64,000 nucleotides of DNA from Candidatus Sulfurimonas baltica (GTDB lineage: Bacteria; Campylobacterota; Campylobacteria; Campylobacterales; Sulfurimonadaceae), in NCBI RefSeq assembly GCF_015265455.1, contig NZ_CP054492.1, positions 2,418,001 to 2,482,000 of the forward strand. The letters run 5' to 3'. Below, one piece after another: positions 36,238 to 45,385 of this stretch. The notes beneath the pieces were generated by a model. The model had not been told where the DNA came from. It saw only the letters and a program-made list of their open reading frames with translations, and made no database searches. Every line of letters begins with the position of its first letter. The first letter of the stretch is position 1. The translations under genes were made by a program, and so were the position numbers.

Positions 36238-37849
36238 TTTTTCTATCCTTATATGAAACAACTATTAAGATAAGCACACTTAAAGCACCTACATAAGCAT
36301 ACCAAGGGACACTAGAGCCACTATCACTTGCAAATACATGTATAGCATCAAAAAAGTAGTTTACACCAAAGTATGTCATCAAAATAGTAAAAAAACCTAA
36401 AACCGACATAACAGAAAACATATACACAACACTCTCTTTCACAACAGATCTAAAATGAAGTATTAACATATAAACTAACACCGAGATTAACGACCAAGCC
36501 TCTTTAGGATCCCAAGCCCAAACTCTTCCCCACAACTCATTTGCCCATACGCTTCCAAGTAGTGTACCAATAGCCAAAAGAGAGAGACCAAAAATCATAG
36601 ATGCTTCATTTGTTTTATATGATTCTTTGATTTTCTTAACTACATGTAGATTATTTTTAGAGAATTTAAAAAGCACAAGAGTTATAAACCCAAGCAAAAA
36701 ACTTAGAGTTAAAAACGCATATGAGGCACTAATGATTGCTACATGTATAACAAGCCAAATAGATTGAAAACTAGAAGTAACTGTTGTAATTCTTGGGTCA
36801 ATCCAGCTAAGATGTGCAGCAAAAAGCATAACACCAGCCATAAAAGTAGTTACTCCAAGGGCAAAGGTGGATTTTTTGTTAAAGATAAGTCCTACAAGTA
36901 AAATTGCCCAAGCTATTAAAACCATAGATTCGTAAGAGTTTGTCCATGGGGCATGAGTGCTTATATACCATCTAAGTCCAAGATTGAAACTGTATAAAGC
37001 AAATAGTCCATATAGTAGAAAATCAGCACTTTTTTCAATCAACATGTAGTTCTTTTCTCTAAGTACTTTTATGAAGCTAAGCACTAATAATAAAAGTCCA
37101 ACTATAATATAAAATGGGTAAACTCTCTCAAATATCAATATCTTGTTATAAAAAAGTTCAGCGTCCACTTTTTCTTTAGTTAGTAAAACATTTGAACCAT
37201 GAAGTTTTTGAAATTCAGCTATTTTTTTCACCATATCTTTTGCTAAATCTACATCACCAGATATTAATGCTTTTTTATTTAAAACCAAGATTTTTTTAAC
37301 ATCAAACTTTTGTGAACCTGTAAATTTTTCTTCATAAGTTTTTGGAGATAACCAACTTTTAGCTTCATCACCTGCTAAGGGAAAAACCTTTAAGTACCCT
37401 TGTGAGTAAACAAACTCTGCTACTTTGAGCTTTTCATCTAGTTTTAACAGCTCTTTTTCATAAGCAGTTCTACCGCTTGCCTCTTTTTTATTTACTTGTG
37501 CAACTTCAAGCATTAAAGTATAATTACCGTCTTTATAAAAGTCGTTAAAACTCTGCACTTTTGAATTGTACTCAAGCATAGGAACTTTTTTCCAAAACTC
37601 TGGTGCAAAAGTCATTCCAAGAACTACTTGATTATGATTAAGCCCAAACAACTCTTTTTTTCTTGTCAGTTTATTTAAAACATCCATATTTAGAGTGTCA
37701 AGAGGTTTCATGCGACCATCACCACTTTGAACATTCAAACGAGAAAAAGCCTCTGTGTAACTCTTGTCTAACTTGTATTTAATAACATCATCTTTTATAG
37801 AAGAAAAAAGTAGGGTTGTAAAAATTAAAAAAATTAAAAAAAATCGCAT
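36230..37849 (-). CDS. ccsA: CcsA subunit of a second cytochrome c haem lyase
   Basis: 539 residues, homologous to the second half of the fused CcsBA. A signal-like N-terminal segment (MRFFLIFLIFTTLLFSS) leads into a periplasmic linker domain (about residues 20-235; GDGRMKPLDTLNMDVLNKL corresponds to GRIKPIDSFAIELLNK in the fusion). The integral-membrane CcsA domain has the haem-handling motif WGRVWAWDPKEAWSLI. Compared with the fused copy, Tyr and Gly of the motif are replaced (RYWGWD to RVWAWD). The first codon directly follows the stop of the upstream gene, and its end overlaps ccsB. The pair probably serves the neighbouring cytochromes. Confidence 0.9.
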   Translation of the reverse strand: MRFFLIFLIFTTLLFSSIKDDVIKYKLDKSYTEAFSRLNVQSGDGRMKPLDTLNMDVLNKLTRKKELFGLNHNQVVLGMTFAPEFWKKVPMLEYNSKVQSFNDFYKDGNYTLMLEVAQVNKKEASGRTAYEKELLKLDEKLKVAEFVYSQGYLKVFPLAGDEAKSWLSPKTYEEKFTGSQKFDVKKILVLNKKALISGDVDLAKDMVKKIAEFQKLHGSNVLLTKEKVDAELFYNKILIFERVYPFYIIVGLLLLVLSFIKVLREKNYMLIEKSADFLLYGLFALYSFNLGLRWYISTHAPWTNSYESMVLIAWAILLVGLIFNKKSTFALGVTTFMAGVMLFAAHLSWIDPRITTVTSSFQSIWLVIHVAIISASYAFLTLSFLLGFITLVLFKFSKNNLHVVKKIKESYKTNEASMIFGLSLLAIGTLLGSVWANELWGRVWAWDPKEAWSLISVLVYMLILHFRSVVKESVVYMFSVMSVLGFFTILMTYFGVNYFFDAIHVFASDSGSSVPWYAYVGALSVLILIVVSYKDRKNV

Positions 37850-38314
37850 CTAGTTGTCCTCTATAGGTGTGTTAACCTCTTTTAATATTTTTATATGATT
37901 TATCTTCCAAGTGCCATCTTCTAACTGTATAAAAAAGTATCTCAAATCATAGTCAGTTTTGACAGGCCCTGATGAAACTTTTTTTCTATATATATCTATA
38001 TATCTATATTTCCATTTCTCGTGTGTGTCGAGTGTAGCAGTTATGCCGTCTTGATTGAACTCACCAAATTTTATACCCAAAAGAAGTGCATCCATAAAAA
38101 GATAGTTGTCTTGGTAAGACTCCAACCAAATCAAAGTCTTATAATATATTGCTTGTGTAAGATACTCTTGGAGATGGTCAAATTTCTTTTTTTTAGCAGC
38201 TAAGAGAACTCCATGGTTGTAGCCAACAACGAGCTCTCTAAAAGGCTTATTGTCTACTTCACTGGCTAAAAGAGTAAATGATAAAAATATATAAAATATA
38301 AAATATTTAATCAT
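37850..38314 (-). CDS. periplasmic protein, possible NTF2-like fold
   Basis: 154 residues with a signal peptide (MIKYFIFYIFLSFTLLAS). The mature part begins with helices, followed by strands WKYRYIDIYRKKVSSG, DLRYFFIQLEDGTWKINHIKI. The ending (long strands with a W-K-I pattern after a helical start) resembles small NTF2-like domains, but I cannot place it in a named family. It lies between the 11-haem cytochrome and ccsA with no gap to ccsA, so it is part of the same operon and perhaps an assembly factor. Confidence 0.6.
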   Translation of the reverse strand: MIKYFIFYIFLSFTLLASEVDNKPFRELVVGYNHGVLLAAKKKKFDHLQEYLTQAIYYKTLIWLESYQDNYLFMDALLLGIKFGEFNQDGITATLDTHEKWKYRYIDIYRKKVSSGPVKTDYDLRYFFIQLEDGTWKINHIKILKEVNTPIEDN

Positions 38315-38326
38315 AGCTCTTAAATC

Positions 38327-40501
38327 TTACCAGTTTAATGGTGCTGAATCACCACCACTTGAAAGCCCATCATGTTTACCAGAACAACCACCTACTGTTC
38401 TAACATCACCAAATCCAGCTGTACCAGATGCAGGTTTTCTAAACCGTACAGGCCCCGCAGTATTTCCACCATAGTTATAAGGAGCTGGAAAAGTAGCATA
38501 TACAAACAATCTAGATACTGGTGAACCATGAGGTATAGCTACATGACATCTAACACAAGGAGAGTTTGACATCTCAGATTTATCTTGGTCGGTATGCCCG
38601 ACACCAGCGGCACCTGTTTCATGACAGTTTTTACATAATATGTCCAAGTCGCCAGTGCCTGTTGTTGCTGGTTGTCTATATAGAGTTCCATCACTATTTG
38701 CAGGCCAGAATTTACCTACACCTTTTAGCATAAATTTATAACTAGAACCATGAGGTCCTTTTGGATCAGTTTCTGGTTCATTATCTGCTCCATGGCAATC
38801 GCTACAATACATAGTCTGATCTCCAACATTTGTTTTCCATGGATCTTTCATTTGACTAGCTGTATAAGCTTTTGGTGCATAACTTCCTGTTCTGTCATTT
38901 AATGCTACATTAACAGGATGTCCAGAGCGGTTGTTTGGATTAAACTCCCAAGCCACATCTGTAAACTGCACAGATCCGTCACTTCGTGTTAAATATGCTG
39001 AGTGGGCTGGACTATCGACTAGCGTATCTCCATTATCATTATCCGCTCCCATTCCCCAGTATGAATGACACTTGAAACATATTTCATATTCGTATGTTGC
39101 AGTTTCTAGTGTAGTAAATTCTACCGGCTGAAGCCACCTACCTGGCCAACTGCTTGGTTTTACTCCGCTTGCACCTTTTAATGGACTGGTTGTATACGAA
39201 GCAGATACAATCTTATTTGTGTCAGCACCTGGTGTGTCAGGATACCATTTACCAGCCGTTTGCGTAGCTGGTTTACGAGAAATCTTTTGAACTTGATGTT
39301 GGTTATGACAATCCATACACTCTACATGCTCAGAAGTAGCCCAGTCTATACCACTTGTAGGTCCTCTATCATTTGTTGTTCCCTCACCATAAACATAGTC
39401 TAAATTTGTATGGTTAGTATTTCCAGCGATATTAAGAAGGGTAGGCCCATGACCATAGGTCCTAGTCATAACAGTCTCTATATCTTTCCCCCCTGTCTCA
39501 TGGTTTGTTCCATGGCATGGAGCCGTACTAACAGTATCTGAAGCACCTTGAAAACATGTTTGTTCCTGCACTTGTCTTGTTAAATATTCACTTCCTGAAT
39601 TATGAGGAGTATGACAATTTGCACATTTCATATCTGAGACTTTTGTAGCAGCTCCAGCTGAAAACTTATCATTTACTGCCGTGTTACTATATGTTGCATT
39701 CATGACATCATGTGTACTTCCCTCAAAATTATCTTTTATATGGCATGACTGACATGTAGCTGCAATATTTTGAGCATGTGTTCCAACATCTACTCTTAAA
39801 AATTTTTCATTTTCTTTATGTGGATCATGACATGATATACATTCAACAAATTTTTTACCGTCATGTGCTGGGTATGTACGAAGCACTATTGATGAATTTG
39901 CTTCTGGGTCTGTTACTAGTTCATTTCCCCTTGAGCTACTACTATTATGGTCTACACCTGGCACTGGCATAGTCATTGGCTCCCCGTACGATATTGCTAC
40001 TGGGTGATGATTACTCAAATCTGTACCTATAAAAGCACTACTTGTACTTTGCATAGTTCCATCACCAGCTACACCACTCATAGCTATGTCACTACCATCA
40101 CCCTTACCGCTGCCTGGAGCATTTGAAATAGCTCCAATTGCTACGGTTCCATCATGACAACTAAGACATTGTCTAGAGATTGTTCCTGGTTCTCCTGCTG
40201 CACTTCCCAACTCTGTTGGTGTAGGATATCCAGTTCTCTTTAAATAATCACTATCATACATTGTGTAAGCACTAACTGGCATACTTCTGTTCCATAGTGG
40301 AGCTGCAACAGTATCTGCCTCGTGAGGAGTGTGACAAAAAACACAAATTTGCGTTTCGACTGTAGCCTTAACAATAGTATTGTTGCCATCTACTACATTG
40401 TTAGTAACAGATAGATTATGCTTCGTATTAACAATTCCGGCGAATAGAGTAATAGAGGTGAAAAATGTTACTCCAAATATAAATAATTTAATAAGTTTCA
40501 T
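38327..40501 (-). CDS. large multihaem cytochrome c, ten CXXCH plus one CX12CH
   Basis: 724 residues with a signal peptide (MKLIKLFIFGVTFFTSITLFAG). Canonical haem sites are CVFCH, CLSCH, CISCH, CQSCH, CANCH, CMDCH, CFKCH, CSDCH, CKNCH and CVRCH. Between the fifth and sixth lies CFQGASDTVSTAPCH, a CX12CH spacing, where one haem would be expected from the pattern. The N-terminal third (CVFCHTPHEA...APLWN, CLSCHDG, NAPGSG, DLSNHHP, CISCHDPH) is shared with the 4-haem cytochrome of this cluster. A final Cys-Ser-Gly-Lys-His lacks the second Cys and is not a haem site. It is probably a surface or periplasmic electron carrier and the most likely terminal component of the conduit. Confidence 0.9.
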   Translation of the reverse strand: MKLIKLFIFGVTFFTSITLFAGIVNTKHNLSVTNNVVDGNNTIVKATVETQICVFCHTPHEADTVAAPLWNRSMPVSAYTMYDSDYLKRTGYPTPTELGSAAGEPGTISRQCLSCHDGTVAIGAISNAPGSGKGDGSDIAMSGVAGDGTMQSTSSAFIGTDLSNHHPVAISYGEPMTMPVPGVDHNSSSSRGNELVTDPEANSSIVLRTYPAHDGKKFVECISCHDPHKENEKFLRVDVGTHAQNIAATCQSCHIKDNFEGSTHDVMNATYSNTAVNDKFSAGAATKVSDMKCANCHTPHNSGSEYLTRQVQEQTCFQGASDTVSTAPCHGTNHETGGKDIETVMTRTYGHGPTLLNIAGNTNHTNLDYVYGEGTTNDRGPTSGIDWATSEHVECMDCHNQHQVQKISRKPATQTAGKWYPDTPGADTNKIVSASYTTSPLKGASGVKPSSWPGRWLQPVEFTTLETATYEYEICFKCHSYWGMGADNDNGDTLVDSPAHSAYLTRSDGSVQFTDVAWEFNPNNRSGHPVNVALNDRTGSYAPKAYTASQMKDPWKTNVGDQTMYCSDCHGADNEPETDPKGPHGSSYKFMLKGVGKFWPANSDGTLYRQPATTGTGDLDILCKNCHETGAAGVGHTDQDKSEMSNSPCVRCHVAIPHGSPVSRLFVYATFPAPYNYGGNTAGPVRFRKPASGTAGFGDVRTVGGCSGKHDGLSSGGDSAPLNW

Positions 40502-40512
40502 CTTTAACCTCT

Positions 40513-41511
40513 CTATTTGGATACATTCAAACGTTTAAACATTTGAACTCTTTTATTTTTTGTATCGCTAATGTATATTTTATCATTTTTTGAGATAGAT
40601 ATACCAATAGGCATATTAAACTCACCGCTTCTACTTCCATAACTACCAAAAACCATTAACAACTCACCTTTTTGATTAAAGACCTGTATTGCGTTGTATA
40701 GGGTATCACTTACATAAATATTTCCACTGCTGTCAACAGAAATACCTCTAGGACTAGTAAAACTCCCTATTTGTCTGCCTATATGACCAAAAGAATTAAT
40801 ATATTTTCCATCTTTATCTAAAATTTGCACACGGTGATTCATCGAATCTGTAATATAAATTTTGCCATCTTTATCTACATCAATATAAGTAGGCCTGTTA
40901 AATTCTGCCTCTCTATTTCCAAAACGTCCAATAGAAAACAAAAACTTACCATCAAGGCTGGTTACATGCACTTGACTAGAAACTGCATCTACAATATACA
41001 AACGTTTATTATCAGGGCTTACGGCAAGTCCAACAGGTCTTTTAATTCTAATATTTTCTATTATATAGTCAAAATCCCCATCTTTTTCAAAAACATATAT
41101 TTTCGCACGAATCGAATCTGACACATATATCTTTCCCTCTTTATCTGAAATCACATCTACCGGATAAGCGAAAGCTTGATTGCTAGAACCTTCTAATGTG
41201 AGAACTTCATTTTCTTCTGTGTCAAAAATATAAACTTGTTTTTTATCAACATCTGATATGTAAAGTCTATTTCCAGATACATGTATTCCAAAAGGAAAAG
41301 ATATTGTTATGTCTTCCTCTCCCAAAACAAAATCACTAAGTTTTGCAAAAAAACCTTTTTTTATGCCTATGTCTGTTGCTGTTTTAAATGAAGAAAGATA
41401 CTCTAAACGAGCTTTATCAGGCTCTTGTGGCCAATAAAGTCTTTCCGTATCTTTTGCATTTAGATTCACACTTGCTATTAACAATAATAGTATATATAAA
41501 GTTGTTTTCAT
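40513..41511 (-). CDS. secreted NHL-repeat beta-propeller
   Basis: 332 residues with a signal peptide (MKTTLYILLLLIASVNLNA). The mature part starts TERLYWPQEPDKARLEYLSSF and contains about six NHL blades. Typical repeats are FPFGIHVSGNRLYISDVDKK, RPTYIDVDKDGKIYITDSMN and SPRGISVDSSGNIYVSDTLY. Such propellers usually mediate protein contacts. It is a paralogue of the NHL lipoprotein 3 kb upstream: both share the opening W/Y-P-x-x-P-x-x-x-R-x-x-Y. NHL proteins recur in multihaem-cytochrome loci of metal-reducing bacteria. Gaps to its neighbours are about 12 bp. Confidence 0.86.
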   Translation of the reverse strand: MKTTLYILLLLIASVNLNAKDTERLYWPQEPDKARLEYLSSFKTATDIGIKKGFFAKLSDFVLGEEDITISFPFGIHVSGNRLYISDVDKKQVYIFDTEENEVLTLEGSSNQAFAYPVDVISDKEGKIYVSDSIRAKIYVFEKDGDFDYIIENIRIKRPVGLAVSPDNKRLYIVDAVSSQVHVTSLDGKFLFSIGRFGNREAEFNRPTYIDVDKDGKIYITDSMNHRVQILDKDGKYINSFGHIGRQIGSFTSPRGISVDSSGNIYVSDTLYNAIQVFNQKGELLMVFGSYGSRSGEFNMPIGISISKNDKIYISDTKNKRVQMFKRLNVSK

Positions 41512-41523
41512 TATTATAATCCT

Positions 41524-43272
41524 TTAAAATCTTCTAGTAAACTTTGCTTGAAAAGTCTCTTTGGTACTGTTTACGGCTTCCCTATAACTATGCACTAATG
41601 ATATACTTGAAAGCCCTATGTTATACCCTAAACTTGAATTTAATCCATATGTTAAACTACTAGCTTTAAAGTCTTGATTTAGATTTGCATTTGTTGAAAA
41701 ATTCAATCTCGTAAAAAAGCGATATTTAAATCCTAAACTTGCACTAGATATTATCTGTTCTATAATTATTTTATCATTTATTGTTTTTGTATACCTAGCT
41801 ATAAAACTACTATCTAGTCTTCCTTTTAAGCCTACTCTTCTTGAATAGTTCAATCTCAAATCGTCGCTATAATTTAAGATTGTTTGAGTTTTTGATGATG
41901 CGTAGCTAATTTTCATATTATTATAAAAAAGCCATAAGCGAGACGATAAAGAAGAATTTAAAATATATGTATCAGTACCTTGAGAATCTGAACCTCTTGA
42001 TCCTGCATATCCTCCACCAACGTTTAATGATGAATTTATAGAAGGCAGTTTTTCAGATAAAGATATATTTGCATTGGCGTTAAAATTTGTATTTGTTTCT
42101 GTTTCTGTTTCTATTTTATTTATTTCTTTTAGAGATCTGGATCTATTATTTTGATTCATAATAACTGCTGCTGAACCTCCATAAGTAAGACTTCTTTGTG
42201 GTGACAACTTTTTAGTATGCTTGTATGTTGAATTTAGTTTTATATTGCTTGTTTCAGAGCTAAAGTCATCACTATCTAAATAAAAATAACTTATATTTTG
42301 AGATATTGAAAAGTCATTATTTGGTCTATATACAAAATTTTGATTAATATTAAGAGTGTCTGTAATATACATTGTTTCTGTGCTAGAGCTATTGCTATCC
42401 ATTCTAGAATAAAAATCTACACGATTAAAATTCATTAAAATAGTTCCCTGATATTTTGCTTGTGGATTCCAAGTTAAGTTAATATTTCCACCCATTGTAG
42501 TTGTATCTGTAATGCCATCATTTTCAAAAACATAATTGTTATACATAAAATCAGAGTCCAAAACAATATCTTTGTCGATTTTAAACTTATGAGTAAATTT
42601 AACTGAATTGTCTTCATCGTTTCTTTGCATAACATCGCCAGTAGTAGTGTTTTTTTTATTTTTATACTTTAATCTAAAAATATGTCTTCCCGTAAGATAA
42701 GAAACTCCTGTATTATAGCTATTTGATGTTTCAGTGGAAAAATTTGCATTAGAAGCAAGATTGCTAGAACTAACTACATTCTTATCAGCCCCATAAGTAA
42801 AACCTAGCTTATTCAACCGTACTGAACCTGAAATTCCATAATTTTTTGATTCTGCCAAAATATAAGTTACTATATCGTCATTAATGATAGTGCTTGGACT
42901 ATTTCTTGCATTATAAAACATAGTCATAGGAAATTTCGTACTTTTAAAAACATTGGTAGTAATTCCATAGTCTAAAGCTTCACTTTTTGCTTTGTTACTA
43001 TTCCCATTAATATCTTGTGTCATATCTGAGTAACGAAGACTACCAAAAAGTTTATAATCCAAAAGTTTTGGATTATAAATATTTCCATCATAATTTAAAT
43101 TATATTCTTGTATTAAATTTTGCCTATTCAACAAAGTATCGAAAGTATCTAGACTTTCTTCCTCATAGTTAAGCCCGATGCTTCCTCTCATGCCTCTATC
43201 TGGATAGCTTTTAGCATTAAGGGGTGTTATAACCATTATGCACAAAAGAATACAGATAAGACGTTTCTTCAT
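41524..43272 (-). CDS. outer-membrane beta-barrel of the cytochrome cluster
   Basis: 582 residues, with a signal peptide (MKKRLICILLCIMVITPLNA). The rest is a long series of alternating hydrophobic/polar strands separated by Asn/Ser-rich turns (for example YKLFGSLRYSDMTQDINGN and RHIFRLKYKNKKNTT), ending in QAKFTRRF. The terminal Phe is the Bam insertion signature. Strand count is roughly 22-26, similar in size to barrels that house multihaem cytochromes (MtrB/PioB/OmbB types), although I see no diagnostic N-terminal CXXC of MtrB. Being flanked by PPIase, NHL and cytochrome genes, it is a good candidate for the pore of a porin-cytochrome conduit. Confidence 0.8.
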   Translation of the reverse strand: MKKRLICILLCIMVITPLNAKSYPDRGMRGSIGLNYEEESLDTFDTLLNRQNLIQEYNLNYDGNIYNPKLLDYKLFGSLRYSDMTQDINGNSNKAKSEALDYGITTNVFKSTKFPMTMFYNARNSPSTIINDDIVTYILAESKNYGISGSVRLNKLGFTYGADKNVVSSSNLASNANFSTETSNSYNTGVSYLTGRHIFRLKYKNKKNTTTGDVMQRNDEDNSVKFTHKFKIDKDIVLDSDFMYNNYVFENDGITDTTTMGGNINLTWNPQAKYQGTILMNFNRVDFYSRMDSNSSSTETMYITDTLNINQNFVYRPNNDFSISQNISYFYLDSDDFSSETSNIKLNSTYKHTKKLSPQRSLTYGGSAAVIMNQNNRSRSLKEINKIETETETNTNFNANANISLSEKLPSINSSLNVGGGYAGSRGSDSQGTDTYILNSSLSSRLWLFYNNMKISYASSKTQTILNYSDDLRLNYSRRVGLKGRLDSSFIARYTKTINDKIIIEQIISSASLGFKYRFFTRLNFSTNANLNQDFKASSLTYGLNSSLGYNIGLSSISLVHSYREAVNSTKETFQAKFTRRF

Positions 43273-43282
43273 CTAAATATAT

Positions 43283-44236
43283 TTACCTTATAATTTTTGA
43301 TTTTAATTTCAAGCGTTCAAGCAAATCTGTTCTTTTTTTATCTTCAAATTTTACTTTCAAATCTCTTCTCAAGCCATCTTTTATTTTATTAAACGAAAGT
43401 TGCTTGCTCTCTTTCATATCTTCAATTTTCACAATATAAAAGCCAATGTCCATCTCTATAATTTCACTAATTTCACCTTTTTTTAGCTTAAAGGATTTTT
43501 CTTCTACATATGGTTCCAATAATCCTTTATGTATAAAACCCATATCGCCACCTTTGATTCTACTCATTGCGTTTGAATATTTAGCAGCTATATCTCCAAA
43601 ATCTGCACCATCTTGAATTTTTTTCATGGCCTCTTTTGCTTTTAACCTTGCATCTTCTTTCCCATTTTTAGCACTTGGATTATTTCTAATATATATAAGA
43701 CGAACTCTTCTTTTTTCTGGTTCTTTAAACTTATACATATTTTTTTCATAATACTTTTTCAAATCTTCGTTAGTGATTGTTTTTTTTATTTTTTCTTTGT
43801 AAAGGTTATCTAATGTAATATCTTTTTTAATAGCTAGCTTTAGTGTTTCAAAAGAAACTCCATTTTTTTTAAATCCTTCTATTAAAAATCTTCTTGTATC
43901 TTTTACTCCCTTTACTTTGTTTTTGATAGTCCTTTCCATCTTCATAAGTTGGTTTTCTACGTCTTCTTTTGTTGCACCTAGATTTTCAGATAGAGCATAG
44001 TTATACAACAAAGCTCTATCTATAAGTGTTTTCATAGCTTTAATTTTTAAATCTTTAACTTTTTCATCAGTAACATTGGAATGTAAGAAGCTTTTTGGCA
44101 TAAGCTTGTTTACTTCTCTTTGCAAATCATCTTCTGAAATTGAAATGCCATCTACAACAGCAACCGACGCCTCTGGTAACAAAGGACTCTTTGCAAAAAG
44201 AGCTAAACTTAATGTTAGTAACAATATTATTTTCAT
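43283..44236 (-). CDS. periplasmic SurA/PpiC-type peptidyl-prolyl isomerase
   Basis: 317 residues with a signal peptide (MKIILLLTLSLALFA). An N-terminal SurA-like helical chaperone region (about residues 20-170) is followed by one parvulin domain (about 178-270). It shows RRVRLIYIRNNPSA, ADFGDIAAKYSNAMSRIKGGDMGFI, SFKLKKGEISEIIEMDIGFYIVKIE. A C-terminal helix closes the fold. Its job is probably folding or delivery of the barrel and cytochromes encoded beside it. Its end is 10 bp from the barrel gene, and its start overlaps the NHL lipoprotein stop by 4 bp. Confidence 0.9.
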   Translation of the reverse strand: MKIILLLTLSLALFAKSPLLPEASVAVVDGISISEDDLQREVNKLMPKSFLHSNVTDEKVKDLKIKAMKTLIDRALLYNYALSENLGATKEDVENQLMKMERTIKNKVKGVKDTRRFLIEGFKKNGVSFETLKLAIKKDITLDNLYKEKIKKTITNEDLKKYYEKNMYKFKEPEKRRVRLIYIRNNPSAKNGKEDARLKAKEAMKKIQDGADFGDIAAKYSNAMSRIKGGDMGFIHKGLLEPYVEEKSFKLKKGEISEIIEMDIGFYIVKIEDMKESKQLSFNKIKDGLRRDLKVKFEDKKRTDLLERLKLKSKIIR

Positions 44237-45375
44237 TTATTTTCCGCCTCATTGTAAAGCTCTTTTTCAAGCTCTTTTTTAATTCTCATCTCTTCTTTAT
44301 TTATTTTACCATTAAGTCCTGACAATTCTTTATATTTTTCAGGATTACTTAACTTCCACTTTTCACTTAAATACTGAAATGTTTGAATTCTTCCGGTGAA
44401 ACCATCTGCTATAATTATCTTGTCATTCTCATCTATATAGAGTCCAGATATAAGTCTAAATGTTCCAGGTTTAACATATCCAGCACCACCAAAGTAAAGT
44501 AATAATGTTCCTTTATCATCAAAGACCTGTACATTATTAAAAGCAGAATCAGTAACATATATATGTCCTTCGCTATCAACTCCTATACCTTTTGGTCTTG
44601 TAAATTCGCCCGGCCTAGTACCAACTTTTCCAAATGTACGAATAAATTTTCCATCTTTATCAAAAATCTGAACACGAAAATTTTGAGTGTCTGAAACAAT
44701 TAGATTATTATTTCTACTATCAATCGCTACATTAGTAGGAAAATTAAATTCACCATCTGCATGTCCACGTTTTCCAATCTCTAACAACATCTTTTTCGTT
44801 TCTATATCAAAAACTTTTATTTTATGACCCTTAGTATCTGCCACATACAAACGATTTAGCTTTTTATCTATAGCAATTCCCGTTGGTTGTGCAAATTCTA
44901 ACCTACTTCCAATAGCAGTGAGTAGTTTTCCTTTTTCGTTATATACCATTACAGCTTTTCTACGAGTATCACTTATATATGCAAATCCCTTAGAATCAAA
45001 AGCAATTCCAACAGGTCCACTCAATCCATCACCAATAAAAGAAACATCTTTAGTTTTTTCATCAATAACAAAAATCATCTTAGTTGCTGTATCTACAGCA
45101 TACAGTTTACCGTTATCTATAGTTACTCCATAAGGCTTAACAATTAATGGGTTTTTGCTTTTATTTTCTATTGATTCCCCTAAAATTATATCTAAAGTAT
45201 TCAATTCAACTTTTTCGTTGTTCTCTCCTCTGTAAGTTTCAAGATACTGTATCCTTGGCTCATCTGGAAAAGATGGGTAAACTATGTTTACTTTCTCAAC
45301 TTTAACTTCTTTACTAAAGCACCCTTGAAACAATATAGATACTACAATAAAAGAAAATATAAAAAATATTCTCAT
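44233..45375 (-). CDS. NHL-repeat lipoprotein
   Basis: 380 residues with lipobox SILFQGC. After a short linker (IVYPSFPDEPRIQYLETYRG) come about six NHL blades, for example KPYGVTIDNGKLYAVDTATK, QPTGIAIDKKLNRLYVADTK, FPTNVAIDSRNNNLIVSDTQ and RPKGIGVDSEGHIYVTDSAF. A charged helical C-terminus rich in Glu and Lys follows. It is paralogous to the soluble NHL protein downstream. The lipid anchor suggests a scaffold on the periplasmic or outer face of the outer membrane. It is second in the 45970-34903 operon. Confidence 0.86.
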   Translation of the reverse strand: MRIFFIFSFIVVSILFQGCFSKEVKVEKVNIVYPSFPDEPRIQYLETYRGENNEKVELNTLDIILGESIENKSKNPLIVKPYGVTIDNGKLYAVDTATKMIFVIDEKTKDVSFIGDGLSGPVGIAFDSKGFAYISDTRRKAVMVYNEKGKLLTAIGSRLEFAQPTGIAIDKKLNRLYVADTKGHKIKVFDIETKKMLLEIGKRGHADGEFNFPTNVAIDSRNNNLIVSDTQNFRVQIFDKDGKFIRTFGKVGTRPGEFTRPKGIGVDSEGHIYVTDSAFNNVQVFDDKGTLLLYFGGAGYVKPGTFRLISGLYIDENDKIIIADGFTGRIQTFQYLSEKWKLSNPEKYKELSGLNGKINKEEMRIKKELEKELYNEAENK

Positions 45376-45385
45376 AATCTATTCC

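Noticed and set aside
38380-38400. Possible extra haem site near the C-terminus of the large cytochrome (CSGKH)
   Set aside because: Only one Cys is present before the Lys-His, so a covalent haem motif is incomplete.
41524-43272. Assignment of the barrel as MtrB or PioB
   Set aside because: Size and position fit, but no diagnostic sequence such as an N-terminal CXXC is visible, so it is left as a generic barrel.
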